From the NCBI GenBank assembly GCA_030737875.1, contig CM060923.1, forward strand, positions 497,452,453 through 497,516,452: DNA of 64,000 nucleotides, read 5' to 3'. Source of the stretch: Allium sativum (lineage: Eukaryota > Streptophyta > Magnoliopsida > Asparagales > Amaryllidaceae). The position numbers and the translations under genes were made by a program. The notes below the pieces were generated by a model. That model had not been told where the DNA came from and made no database searches. It saw nothing but the letters and a program-made list of their open reading frames with translations. Shown here in pieces: positions 1-10,591 of the stretch (positions are counted from its first letter, which is position 1; the number at the start of each line of letters is the position of its first letter).

Positions 1-44
1 AAGTGGCTATTTTTAACACTTCGCATTTCAACGATTTATGCATA

Positions 45-240
45 CAATAAAAATGTGATTTTTATTGTAAAACAATTCATTTCAAAACACTATTTTTCTA
101 TATAGTTCATGTTGGTGATAAAAATGGGGTTTTTATCATAAAACAATTTCTTTTAAAACGAGAATATTTTACACAGTTCATATAGTCGATAAAAGGTGAT
201 TTTTATTATCAAACAATTTATTTCAAAATATGAATACCAT
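45..240. repeat. AT-rich palindrome cluster
   Basis: Three to four units about 60 bp apart, each an inverted repeat. The clearest has arms GATAAAAA (117-124) and TTTTTATC (130-137) around a 5-nt loop. Equivalent palindromes with other outer pairs stand at 3175-3197, 22520-22542 and 61284-61306, at the same place in other family A LTRs. Confidence 0.6.
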
Positions 241-1011
241 TCAAGACACGAATTTCTAATCAACGAATAAATATAGTTTAAGCATATGAAAATAATTCAA
301 ACACACGAATATTATTCAAAATTTCGGCAGCATAACGGCAGGGTAGTTAAACCGGGACCGTCCCTAGTACGGCTCCTCGCTCTACCTTAAAACCTCGTGG
401 TTTTTGACAATGGGGATCATGCATCTAGTTCGCACGTAGGCGGCATGTATATATATTTATTTCATTTCCACAAACTAATCCTATGTGGTTTCAACCAAAT
501 ATTTCACAATCACAAACGGGTATTTTTCAACCACAATCAACCAATATCAATCACAAACAATCCCAAACAATCATTCGTTATCAATCAATTTTCACAACAC
601 TTTCAACCAATAAATATCGTCCATGGTTTGTGGACGAGGGGCGTATATATATATATATATTTATTTATATATAGCAATTCATATATAGCTATTCACTTTC
701 ATTTCACACATATATATAATTTTTAAATCAGAAATCTCACCAATAGCTATCCAACTACGACTCTTCCTTTATAGAAATCTTCGCCAATCTCTCTTGCTTG
801 TCGCTTTTGTTGCCCGTATTCTCTACATATGTAAAAATTGAATTTTGACTATGTTATTCAATATATAAAAATCTGATTTTTACTTCGACTTTCAATATAT
901 AAAAATCTGATTTTTTTCTATTTTAAAAATATGATCTTTTCTATTTTAAAGTTTAAATCTTTTTCTATTCTAAAGTTTAAATCTTTTTTCTATTTAAAAT
1001 CTTAAAATAAA

Positions 1012-1150
1012 ATCAGTTTTTATCTTTTACAAAAATCAGTTTTTATCTTTTACAAAAATCAGTTTTTATCTTTTACAAAAATCAGTTTTAATCTTTTACA
1101 AAAATCAGTTTTAATCTTTTACAAAAATCAGTTTTAATCTTTATTAAAAA
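1012..1150. repeat. Tandem repeat, about 23 bp unit
   Basis: About six imperfect copies of a unit reading cag-ttttt-atc-ttttac-aaaaat, lying in the AT-rich stretch just downstream, in LTR sense, of the GC-rich leader. Confidence 0.7.
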
Positions 1151-1221
1151 AAATCAGTTTTACATCCTATAAAAAAAATCAGTTTTAAGAATTAAAAATA
1201 AAAACAAAATAAAATAGAAAT

Positions 1222-1490
1222 ACTTACATTGGTGCGAAGAAGGGGGGGTTGGAGACGTCGGCGGCAAGGCGGCGCTGGCTTCCGGGGGGGCTGCTCGATT
1301 CGCGTCGAACTGGTGGGGGGGGGAAGGCGGCACTACGGTTTCGGGGAGAGGCGGATGCGTCGCGAGGGGGGCGTTGCCAGGGTCTCGAACGGGGGAAGGC
1401 GGCGCTAGGGTTTCGGGATCGAAGAGTGGAGCTTCGGTGGCGGCGACGAGCTGCTCCTCCTTTCTTCTTCTTTGTTTTTTTTTCTCCTGT
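1222..1490 (-). promoter_or_regulatory. GC-rich LTR leader ending in a 5' splice donor
   Basis: A GC-rich block (about 1228-1490) sits in otherwise AT-rich LTR sequence. On the minus strand it contains AAACCCTAG-like telo-box motifs (near 1400-1415) and ends in CAAT|GTAAGT (donor complement 1222-1227), after which composition turns AT-rich. All other family A LTRs with this region show the same arrangement. Reading frames inside the block differ between copies and are not credible genes. Confidence 0.55.
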
Positions 1491-2420
1491 TAAATGAAAT
1501 CGGTAATGAATTACAGGGGGGGCCAAGTTATAGGAGGGAAAAATAGATTTTTATTTTTTTTTAATTATTTAATTTTGCAAAAAGTTGACTTTTACATACG
1601 ACCTCGAAACGAGGCCCACCGCCTGTCGCCCATAGCGTTTTACCCCCATTCCGAACACAATGGGATATGTATCGCAAGCTGATTTAATTGTTACAATCAG
1701 TTTCTGTTGAATTTACATTTTAAATCTCTATATTGAATTTTAAACGTACATTTCAAATTACCGGGGTCACATACTAACTAGAAAAATTCCAGAAAAATAT
1801 TTTCTAGCTTCGTATTGACGATACGGTCCTAACAAAACTAGTTTCGTCGGATTCTGAGACCGTTTGAAAAATGGCCAATTTCCAGTCGATTAAAATCAAG
1901 TAAAACTGGTCAAACGCGTTTTCTTTTGCCACGCCCACATATTGATTCGAAAAATTATGAAATTTGAAACTTAGCAATAACTTGACACTGCGGATCCAAC
2001 AAATGTGGTTTCGTCGAAATCCGAGGTCATCTGCAAAATATCCATTTTTAAGGGCCTGAATTCCATAGCGACTATTCAGAATTTTCAACTGGACATATCT
2101 TTTGATTCCCGCTATCAAATTTCGATTGGTCGGATTCGTTAGAAAGATATTCACTAACAGATTTAAATATTTTTGGTTTCACTAAAATCCGTATTGTTTT
2201 GCACCTGGTATAGTCCGACAAAGTTTGAATTCAATTTTTGAAACTGCCACGCCATTTTAGGCCTTGTTTATAATTATAATTAATTATATTCGTTTTCAAA
2301 TGTCGATTCAAACTCAATTTTCATCGCCATTATTTAAAATATTTATTTTAAATATTTAAAATCCATTATTTTAGCCAATTTAAAATTTTTAAATTGGTTC
2401 AGATTTTCTGGGTCGTTACA

Positions 2421-2810
2421 TTCAATCTCAATTCGAATTCATTTCTATTCAATTTCAATTCGAATTCCTTTCTATTAAATTTCAATTCGAATTCATTTCT
2501 ATTCGAATTCAATCCTATTCAATTTCAATTCGAATTCAATTCTATTCAATTTATCAGATTTTGAAATCACTTTCGATATTCAATGAAAAATGAATAAAAT
2601 CGATATAAATATCGTTCGCGTTAAAATGGCATCAATCTAATCAACACGGCTTCATATATTTCTATTTACAAGTATTCTATTTCAAATATTTCTATTTCAA
2701 ATATTTCTATTCAAATATTTCTATTTCAAATATTTCTATTTCAAATATTTCTAATTCAAATATTTCTATTCAAATATTTCTATTTCAAATATTTCTATTC
2801 AAAACTGGAA
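2421..2810. repeat. Degenerate short tandem repeats (aattcgaatt and atttctatttcaaat types)
   Basis: Positions 2421-2550 repeat a unit like caattcgaattcatttctatt. Positions 2660-2805 repeat a unit of about 15-16 bp reading caaatatttctattt. They are the minus-strand counterpart of the minisatellite and nearby repeats at 15835-16250 of the tandem LTR. Confidence 0.65.
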
Positions 2811-3479
2811 TGAGGCCCAATCAATTACCATATAATATTAATTATATGGATTTTCTACAACACATGTATACAATAACAACGATGAATAATTAACCAACAT
2901 CCAAAGTGCATTCTACATTGTATAAGCATCAAATATAAATATTTAACGCTCATAACAGTCTGTCCATCAATCGGTCGACATTCAGCTAATTATTGGGACT
3001 AGTGTATGTCATATATCATCCCAATACCCGTGTGGGGTTTTCAAACAATCAAACACATATTTTATTTGTGCAGTTGGGCGATGTGTAAAATTTATCGTCC
3101 CAATCAATATAAGTCAAATGTGTGTATATAAACAAATCGTCCGATTTGTTTATATTTATTTCATTTTAAATACACGTTAAAAATTCTATTTTTAACTAAA
3201 TATATATTTTCCACTATAAAATATTTTATTTCATTTCACATCACATCACACAATCAACTACACATCAAAATCAAACAAACAAGCATACAAGCCGTCCATG
3301 GTCTATGGACGACGGGTGTCGGGTGCTACTAAACACCATCTGCATCCTAGTATATATTTTAAACTAGAAATAAAAATTAAAGGTGAGAAGTTCTCACAGA
3401 GGGTTCCACTCCGCCGTGCTTTGCTTTTGAACTGCTGAACCATCTGGATTTGTCTGAAATTCCTATGCAGTTCTTTTCA

Positions 3480-4250
3480 CGCTGTTCAAATAAAAATTAT
3501 ATTTTTACTGCTTCATTCAATAAATAAAAATCATATTTTTATTTCTACTTCGTATATTTTTACAACGCTTATTTATATATAAATATTATATTTTTATATT
3601 TCTATTTCTTATATAAAGATCGAATTTTATTTCATCGCTATAAACATCACATTTTTATTTCAACATATATATAAGAAAGATCAGATTTTTATTTCGCTAC
3701 ATAAATAAAAATCAAATTTTTACTATTTATATAATACAAAAATCGTATTTCTATAATCTCTACTATATTAAGATAGTATTCTTATATTCTCCATTATATA
3801 AAAATCATGTTTTTATTACTTCTACTTTATAAAAAATATATTTTTAACCTTTCTATATTATAAAAATTATATTTTTATTATCGCCACTATTTAAAAAATC
3901 ATATTTTTAATATGCCACTTAGTATAAAAATTATATTTTTAATAATCTACCTAATAAAAATTTTATTATTAATGCTCTACTATAATAAAGACTATATTTT
4001 ATATCGCCACTCATATAAAAATTCCATCTTTATTCCTTCTACATAATAAATATCGAATTTTTAATATTTCTATAATATAAAAATAATATTTTTATCGCTA
4101 ACTTCATAGTAAAAAATCTCATTTTTATCATATCCTTTCATGTAAAAAAAACAAATTTTTACCGTATTAAAAATCAAATCTTTATTAACATACATATATA
4201 TAAATTTCAGATTTTTACTCCATAAACAAACATGTAAAAATCGTACTCTA
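3480..4250. repeat. Array of spaced AT palindromes
   Basis: More than a dozen units spaced roughly 35-50 bp, each of the form TAAAAAT-NNN-ATTTTTA or a close variant with central triplets such as cat, tat, att, cgt. Sequence between units varies while the inverted arms are kept. It lies in the putative leader intron of this LTR and matches 14290-14790 in the tandem LTR on the other strand. Confidence 0.7.
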
Positions 4251-4342
4251 TTCATGCTTTTACAAATTAAAGAAATCAGATTATTTTTTTGTTGAGTTTA
4301 AAATAAAATAAAATAAAAACTGAAATTAAACTTAAATAAAAT

Positions 4343-4600
4343 GCTCACCTTCGGAGGGGGTTTCAGAATCGCCGGCGATGGATGGACAGGGCGGCGGCGG
4401 CGCTGTGGCGGTGGTGGGCCATCGGCGGACGACAAAGGGTGGGGTTAAGGGGTTTGATGCAAGGATAAGGGGGAGGAGAGGGGTCTGGTGCCTCACGAAG
4501 AGGAGGGTTCACCGGGATCGGCGACGACGGTGGATGGCCAGCGCTGGGCGCGGCTGCGCCTGGAGGGCTGGGTGACGGGGAGTAGTGGGGTTCGAGCAAC
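4343..4600 (-). promoter_or_regulatory. GC-rich LTR leader with splice donor
   Basis: A GC-rich block bounded on the minus strand by GAAG|GTGAGC (donor complement 4343-4348). A TATATAAAT-like TATA box lies upstream near 4655-4670. Together with the acceptor near 3340 this gives a putative leader intron of about 1.0 kb. Confidence 0.5.
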
Positions 4601-4667
4601 TCTTTCTCTCTTTTTTTCTTCTTTAGATCTGAACGATAGAGATAGTGGGGGCTAATTTATATATATT

Positions 4668-4691
4668 TTATTATTATTATTATTATTATTC
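4668..4691. repeat. (TTA)n microsatellite
   Basis: About eight TTA units next to the TATA region of the LTR. Confidence 0.8.
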
Positions 4692-5532
4692 GTTTTAATC
4701 ACTAGAAATGTTGACTTTTTATTCGAACTCGAATCGAGACCCAACGACTGTCGCCCCTAGCTGATTACCCCCATTCCTAACACAATGGGATATGTATCGT
4801 AAGCTGATTCGATCAGATTTCATCAAAATCAAAATATAACTCTATATATTGAATTTGAACGCGCATTTCAATTTAATGTGGTTACATACTAACTCGAAAA
4901 ATCTCAGAAAAATATTTTCTAGCTTCGTATTGACGATACGGTCAAATTCTGAGACCGTTTGAAAAATGGCCATTTTCCAGTCGATTAAAATCAACTGAAA
5001 CTGGCCAAACGCGTTTTCCTTCGCCATGCTCACATATTGATTTGAAAAATTGAATCTAGCCATAACTTGACATCATGGATCCAATAAAAGTGGTTTCGTC
5101 GAAATCCGAGGTCGTTCGCAAAATGGCTATTTTTAAGGGCTAGAATTCCATAGCGACTATTCTGAAATTTCAACTGGACATAACTTTTGATCCCCACTAT
5201 GAAATTTCGATTTTTCAGATTCGTTGGAAAGATATTCTCAATTAGATTCAAATATTTTTAGTTTCGTTAAAATCCGGTTTATTTTGAATCCTGTACATTC
5301 ATTTGAATTTTAAAATTGAATTATCGAACTACCACGCCATTTTCAATTCCTTTTATAATTTAAAATAAATATTTATATTCTAACGACGATCTATATAAAT
5401 ATATTTATTCAAATTATATTCAAAATAAATTTCTCGTCGATATTATTTAAAAAATTCATTTTAAATAATCAAAATTCACTAAAATTGCCAAAATAAAAAT
5501 TTTAAATTGACTCGAATTTCCGGGTTATTACA

Positions 5533-6205
5533 TTTTCTATGTTTTCTGTGTAGTTATCTTTAATTGTATAGGTACTAGGACCAAATGGTGCACACTGACC
5601 CAATTCCATTTTATTCCTTCAAGAAGATGACCGCTTTTCAATATTATGACCAATGCATCATTTTTGGAAATGAAAATGGAAGAGATGGAAATGTATAGAA
5701 AGATATAGGAAGGGTAAATTTCCTATAGGAAGAGCTTCATTAGTTGTGTAATGCAAACAAAATTATTTTCAATATTATGCCTCTATATCCATATGCGTAA
5801 TGGTCCAAACGTTTTCTCAATCAATGGTAATAAATCATAGCTTTAGTAGTTGGGTAATACGTACAAAATTATTAAATATGAATGAAAAAAATAATAGCCG
5901 TATTAATGCCCTTGAATCCATAGATTTAATGTCTATAGATGTTTTTCTCTCCAATCTCCGTTAATATCTTTGTAGAAGAATTTAATGCAAAAATATACTA
6001 CTACGTTACATAATTTATTACTTCATTACATTATAGAGGGAACCATGCAATAAAAAACAAGTATCTCTATCACCGAAAGAATTAGCGGTGTCCCTTTCAC
6101 GCACTATCTGTATCGATGAATTGCCAGTTTTAATTGTTTCTAGGTAATCTAATGATCAAGTCAAATGTAGTTAGTCGATATGCAGTATAAAAAGGCACTT
6201 TCTCT
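5533..6205. other. Unassigned AT-rich DNA
   Basis: I see no coding exon, RNA gene or recognisable repeat. It is probably part of the older sequence into which the LTR elements and the Mutator-like element inserted. Confidence 0.5.
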
Positions 6206-6214
6206 TATCTTAAT
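6206..6214. other. 9-bp target site duplication, left
   Basis: tatcttaat, identical to 8039-8047. Confidence 0.8.
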
Positions 6215-8038
6215 CAGGAAAATATTTACAAGGACAAAAGCCAAGGCCTTTTTATCCATAAGGACAGCCCACTAAAATTTTACTCAGAAGGAAAATACAC
6301 TATTTCTCTTCTCCCTCACGTGCGCTCTATTTTCTCCGTTCGCAATCGATTCTCGACCGCTCCATCTTCTTCCTCTGTCGCTCTTATCACAAATCATAAA
6401 TCATAAATCCCGAAAAACAGAAGAACATCATAATCGAAATTAACGTTCGAACCCAAAAATTCGAAACCCTAAATCGCTCGAAACAGGAAAAAGTCGAGAA
6501 AAGAAAAAGGACGAACAGCAAAAATCGATTTGTAGATCCTAATTGAATGGAATAATAATGTTTTACAGACGACGTAAATCACATTTGGAGAACACGAACT
6601 GGTTGAAACATTTTTTTCGTGATTGGAAATGTTTTTTTTGTTCGTTAATAATATTTCAGTTCGTAGGTATCATTTTGATATATTTTTTTAGGTATCATTT
6701 TTCATGTATTTAGCTTTAAAACATAGCAGCAGTTTTTAGGTATCATTTTTCTATTTTTGTAGGTATCATTTTTACTTTAATTTATTTGTTATGTTAAACA
6801 TCACAGCAGTTTTTAGGTATCATTTTTATAATTTTTAAGGTATCATTTTTAGTGTAATTTCTATGTTATGGTAAATAGTACTGCAGTTTTAAGGTATCAT
6901 TTTTATATTTTTTAAGGTATCATTTTTACTGTAGCACAACAAAAAATCAAATGAAAAAACACTTAACACAGTTAAAACATATAAAATGATACCTAAAAAA
7001 TTAGGAAAATGATACCTACAAACTGCATCAATGTTTTAAAGAAAAATTAATGCAAAAATTGTTTACATCACAATTTGATTGAATAAAACGAAATACGTTC
7101 GACTGATTGACAAAGTTGATGCCAAAAAACAGTTTCAAAATAAACACAGCAATAAAATCACATCAAAACAACACATAACACAGTTAAAACAGGAAAAATG
7201 ATACCTAATAAATTAGAAAAATGATAACTAAATACTGATGCAATGCTTTGACGATAAAATAATGAAAAAAAATTATATTACAGTTTGATTGATTAAATTG
7301 AAATAAGTTCGGCTTCGTTTCAAAGCTGATACAACAATATAACTTCAAAATTAACACAGCAACCAAAATCTCATGAAAAAAACATATAACACAGTTAAAA
7401 CATGAAAAATGATAACTAGAAAAATAGAAAAATGATACCTAAAAACTGCTACTATGTATTACAGTTAAAATAGGGAAAATGATAACTAGAAAAATAGAAA
7501 AATGATAACTAAAAACTGCTGCTATGTTTTAAAATTAAAAACAGAAAAAATGATAACTACAAAAATACAAAAATGATACCTACGAACTGCTGAACTGGTA
7601 AAATGAAAAAAAAAAACATTTCCAACCTAAAAAAATTGTTTCAACAATTTCGATTTCTTCAATTGTGCTTTTCATCGTTTGTAAAATATGTTTATTCCAT
7701 TCAATTGTGATTTCCATTTGAATTTTGTTGATCGACATTTTTTTTTAATTTTTAGGGTTTCGAATGATTTTCTTCTCGATTTTGATTTCGTGATGTTTTC
7801 CTTATATTTCGAATTTCGATTTTAGTATTTTCTGAAATTCGTGATTTCGCGTTTTGTGCTTTTGCGATTTCATGATTTCGTGATTTCAGATGAAAACGGG
7901 AATGACGTGAGAGAGGAGAGAAGAAGAAAGAAGCCACCGAATTTTTTTTCCAGTGTATTGTCCTTTAGGATAAAATATTAGACGGCTGTCCTTATAGATA
8001 AATTTTAATGGGCTTTTGTCCTTAAAAAATATTTCCCC
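6215..8038. mobile_element. Non-autonomous Mutator-like (TIR) element
   Basis: The two ends form terminal inverted repeats of about 110 bp. The left end carries aaggacaaaagcc and a second block ataaggacagcc; the right end carries their complements ggcttttgtcctt and ggctgtccttat in mirrored order. A perfect 9-bp direct repeat, tatcttaat, flanks it (6206-6214 and 8039-8047), the size typical of Mutator superfamily insertions. Inside, many copies of ggtatcattttt (6660-6930) face their complement (6980-7580), so the element is largely foldback. No transposase is seen. The subterminal parts resemble a 5' UTR on both sides, which could be captured sequence. Confidence 0.8.
6660..7590. repeat. Inverted clusters of a ggtatcattttt motif
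   Basis: About eight plus-sense copies of aggtatcattttt on the left arm and a similar number of aaaatgatacct copies on the right arm of the Mutator-like element, interleaved with cagcagtttttag / aaaactgctg. A transcript through here would form a long imperfect hairpin. Confidence 0.7.
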
Positions 8039-8047
8039 TATCTTAAT
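8039..8047. other. 9-bp target site duplication, right
   Basis: tatcttaat, identical to 6206-6214. Confidence 0.8.
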
Positions 8048-9068
8048 ATCCATCTTTCAGTGCTTATATAAGTTTTAATTTTTCTGGTTTGGACAATGCA
8101 TTTGGAAATTAATTAATCCTATATGGTTTCTGTTTTAATGCTCCACTTATCTGTGGTATTTCATTTAAATAGTAGTTCAATTTAACTTCAAGTTTTGACT
8201 ACAAGTTGTTTTGTTTTAATACTCCACTTATGTATTCCCAATTTGAAGATAGTCTTCTAAAAATAGTTCGGCATATGCATACATTTACGACAAATTCAAT
8301 TAAAATGTTCATTAAAAAAAATATTAATACATTTATGACAAATTTCTCGGTCTAATAGAATCACAACAGAATGTACTAATACATTTTTTGATCGTCAAAT
8401 AATAATAGATCAAAAATGCTATTGAATTGGTAAAATGCAGCAGGAACATCAAGAGGTTAAAACATAGAAGATATGATTGTGTAAATTGCTAGAATCCTTC
8501 ATTACTTACTATATTTTCATTACCTTTACAATGAGAATAAGGTACTTAGACATATTCTTAACAAACCATAAGAAGTTATATATTGACTTATTTGAAGAAA
8601 AAAATTGAACTTACATAAATATACAAACCAGGATAAGATACAATTACCAATTTTTAAGTTTTGCGACCCTTCGGTTTAGCATTCGACTCAACCTAGTTTT
8701 GTCCAAATTTTAAATTTCCATTTTTTGCCAAACATGGAGTTATCCAGTTATGTTTAGTGAATACAAAGCTGGTTTTCGGTATTAAGTTACAGATGGGTGT
8801 GTACCTTCTTTTATTTCTTGTACCTGCCAGAACTGCAGGTCTCTGTGCTTGCCACTTAATTATTACACTTTTTTCTTCTTTCAAACGGACTTGTCTCCAC
8901 TTGTTAAAGGTCTGGCACCAGTAAGTTTGGATAATGCAGCTTCAATCCTGTATGTTTTTTTTCCACATGTTTACGCCTTGATAATTGTCATCTTTTTTGA
9001 TTAGCTTATATCAATGAATACTATCATATTAACTTTCATAGATTCATGATGGCTAGTGATGGTGTCAA
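8048..9068. other. Unassigned DNA between Mutator-like element and ligase fragment
   Basis: AT-rich. Short open stretches occur on both strands near 8690-8960 but I could match none to a family. No RNA gene or repeat recognised. Confidence 0.45.
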
Positions 9069-9556
9069 AGATCGTAAGGAAAAATTATGTTCTTCTCATG
9101 ATCGTAAGGAACTATTTCACAGTCCAGAATAAAAGATTTCACATCAAACTTTTTGACTCTCGATATAGTACTGACAACATCAGTATACTTTCCAGTATTT
9201 CTCTCAGCATTACGACTGTAAATTTCAACCGAACCATCTTCCATGCTATGTATCTGGGCCCGTTCTCCATCCTATTTATACTCATAGGTGAATTCCATTC
9301 CATGAAATTTATCAAGAACTTCTGAGACAGATTTTGTTGGGTTGTCTAGCATAGGACTAATAGGCACACTTGAAGAAAATTGGCATGCCTTTGAAAGCTC
9401 TTGAAGCCCAACATCGAGAAGCTTAGGCACTACCCGGTCATATATAGGAAGAAGAAGAACTGAATACACTTGCTTCATAATTTTTGCAGCCTCTTCAATG
9501 AGAGATTGAATGTTTGTAGGCAGAGCAGGATGTGACTCAGAATGAAGTATGCTTGC
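9069..9556 (-). pseudogene. LIG1: DNA ligase 1 fragment (adenylation domain), pseudogene
   Basis: About 160 codons on the minus strand match the nucleotidyltransferase region of eukaryotic ATP-dependent DNA ligase 1, the replicative nick-sealing enzyme. Read from 9556 down: EEAAKIMKQVYSVL, then PISPMLDNPTKSVSEVLDKF (family: PIGPMLAKPTK), then the motif I region EYK-stop-DGERAQIH, then EIYSRNAERNTGKYTDVV and SFILDCEIVPYD, ending near a KNIIFPYD remnant of the REKKKILPF block. The family has EYKYDGERAQIH, so a TAG replaces the Tyr codon next to the adenylated lysine. The left edge looks like a splice acceptor (ttctcttag). The rest of the ligase is absent nearby. I am confident of the family and of its being non-functional. 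Confidence 0.88.
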
Positions 9557-9925
9557 CTAAGAGAAACAAGGACAGTATTCTTTGCCAAGCCTATCCTCAT
9601 TTTTGACTGTAGAAGATGAATAATATACTGAGGTTTGTAATTTGTTGCAGCAACAAGAAGTTTTCTTATGTGGTTCCTTTTTTTGTCTTGACTGTGGTTA
9701 TGTTTATTATGGTGAAAATCCTAAGATTAGTGTCACATTCATTACACGGTAAAATATAATGAAACTAAGGTATAGCCTGTTTTAGATTATAGTATCTCAC
9801 TATTTATATACCTTTGGTTTCCTGCTTTAAATCGATGGATTTAAATGCAATAAAACTTACATAGGGTTCCTGACTTTGCAGTTTTTGCTGAAACCAACAA
9901 TTAACATGCTTAGGCAAAATAAGGA

Positions 9926-10075
9926 GTGAACTTTTTTGTCAAACATGACCCTAAAGGCGACACTGAATTGGAAGCATATGACATTGGTATTAGTGGAGAT
10001 TCTCCTTTCCACTCCGTAGAATTTCATACTCAAGGTTTATATGGCTTCCTCCTTTGCAAGGATCACCAAAATTAG
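9926..10075 (+). pseudogene. Exon-like open fragment, family not recognised
   Basis: A 49-codon open stretch beginning VNFFVKHDPKGDTELEAYD and ending CKDHQN-stop. Its composition is protein-like, unlike the AT-rich surroundings, and a tttgcag acceptor-like site lies about 45 bp upstream. It lies between the ligase fragment (opposite strand) and the MHF1 fragment (same strand). I could not assign it to a family, and it may be a third gene fragment. Confidence 0.3.
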
Positions 10076-10317
10076 AAACTGAAGAAGCCGGTACAACTGA
10101 ATTTCTTTCATTTGACTAGAAAAATGAAGAGCTTTGTGAAAAAAGTTGTTGAAAGGTATCTCAGAATACTAACCGTTTGCCAGTCTTATGTGTATTTTGA
10201 AGAGCACAAAAATATATATTAATTTTGCTTGTACACATCACAATAGAATTATACCCAATTTTCCCTTTTGCCTGTTTGCAAGTTAATTTTATTTTTAATT
10301 TTTGATTTTTGACACAG

Positions 10318-10591
10318 AACAACTAGCTAAAGATGTGGAGTTATTTTCACAACATGCTGGTAGAAAATCTATAAATATAGAAGATGTTAAATATCAAGTG
10401 ATATTTATTTTTAAACAGAAATGACTATTAAAATATTTCACTATTATACAATACGTTGCATATGATTGACATGCTTTGATCATTTGCCCAGGAGCTGAAA
10501 GGCAAGGAACCTGCAATCCGAGAAGAAAAGGAAGAGAACCTCAAAGAAGTCAAAACAACCTCCAGTTAATGAAGATATTGTCGTAGAGTAG
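10318..10591 (+). pseudogene. MHF1: MHF1 / CENP-S histone-fold C-terminal exons, pseudogene
   Basis: Two exon-like pieces. The first (10318-about 10408, after a gacacag acceptor) encodes QLAKDVELFSQHAGRKSINI and EDVKYQV, matching the second half of the histone fold of MHF1/CENP-S, the FANCM partner that also belongs to the centromeric CENP-T-W-S-X complex. The second (10492-10591, after a tttgcccag acceptor) encodes ELKGKEPA and then, after a one-base frame slip, a basic tail SEKKRKRTSKKSKQPPVNED ending in TAG at 10589-10591. The N-terminal half was not found and the frame slip indicates decay. The assignment rests on the LAKDxELFxQHAGRKxxNxEDV signature. Confidence 0.72.

Larger units (their letters stand above)
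1..2420 (-). mobile_element. Family A LTR, 5' part, minus strand, cut by window edge
   Basis: Read on the minus strand this begins TGTAACGACCC at 2420 and runs left through the family A modules: conserved U3-like block (about 1560-2420), GC-rich leader (1228-1490), AT-rich repeats, and a palindrome-rich section (1-240). The same modules in the same order occur in the LTRs at 2421-5532, 13256-19503 and 34068-38382. Position 2421 is not a purine tract but the interior of another family A LTR, so this copy is inserted in that one. Its far end and target duplication lie outside the window. No coding capacity is seen. Confidence 0.8.
2421..5532 (-). mobile_element. Family A LTR, 5' 3.1 kb, minus strand, interrupted at 2420
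   Basis: The minus strand begins TGTAATAACCCGGAAA at 5532, followed by the U3-like block (4700-5532), GC-rich leader (4349-4600), AT-rich palindrome array (3480-4250), the segment with the likely splice acceptor (near 3340), and a region matching 15000-15900 of the tandem LTR. It is cut at 2421 inside the gaattg-rich repeat by another LTR. The flank at 5533 is unrelated and lacks a purine tract, so 5532 is an outer element boundary. The rest of the element lies left of the window. Confidence 0.78.

Noticed and set aside
1399..1418. Telomere-like ccctaaccctag / AAACCCTA motifs as interstitial telomere
   Set aside because: Only one or two units occur, at a fixed place in LTR leaders. They fit the telo-box promoter motif better than telomeric repeats.
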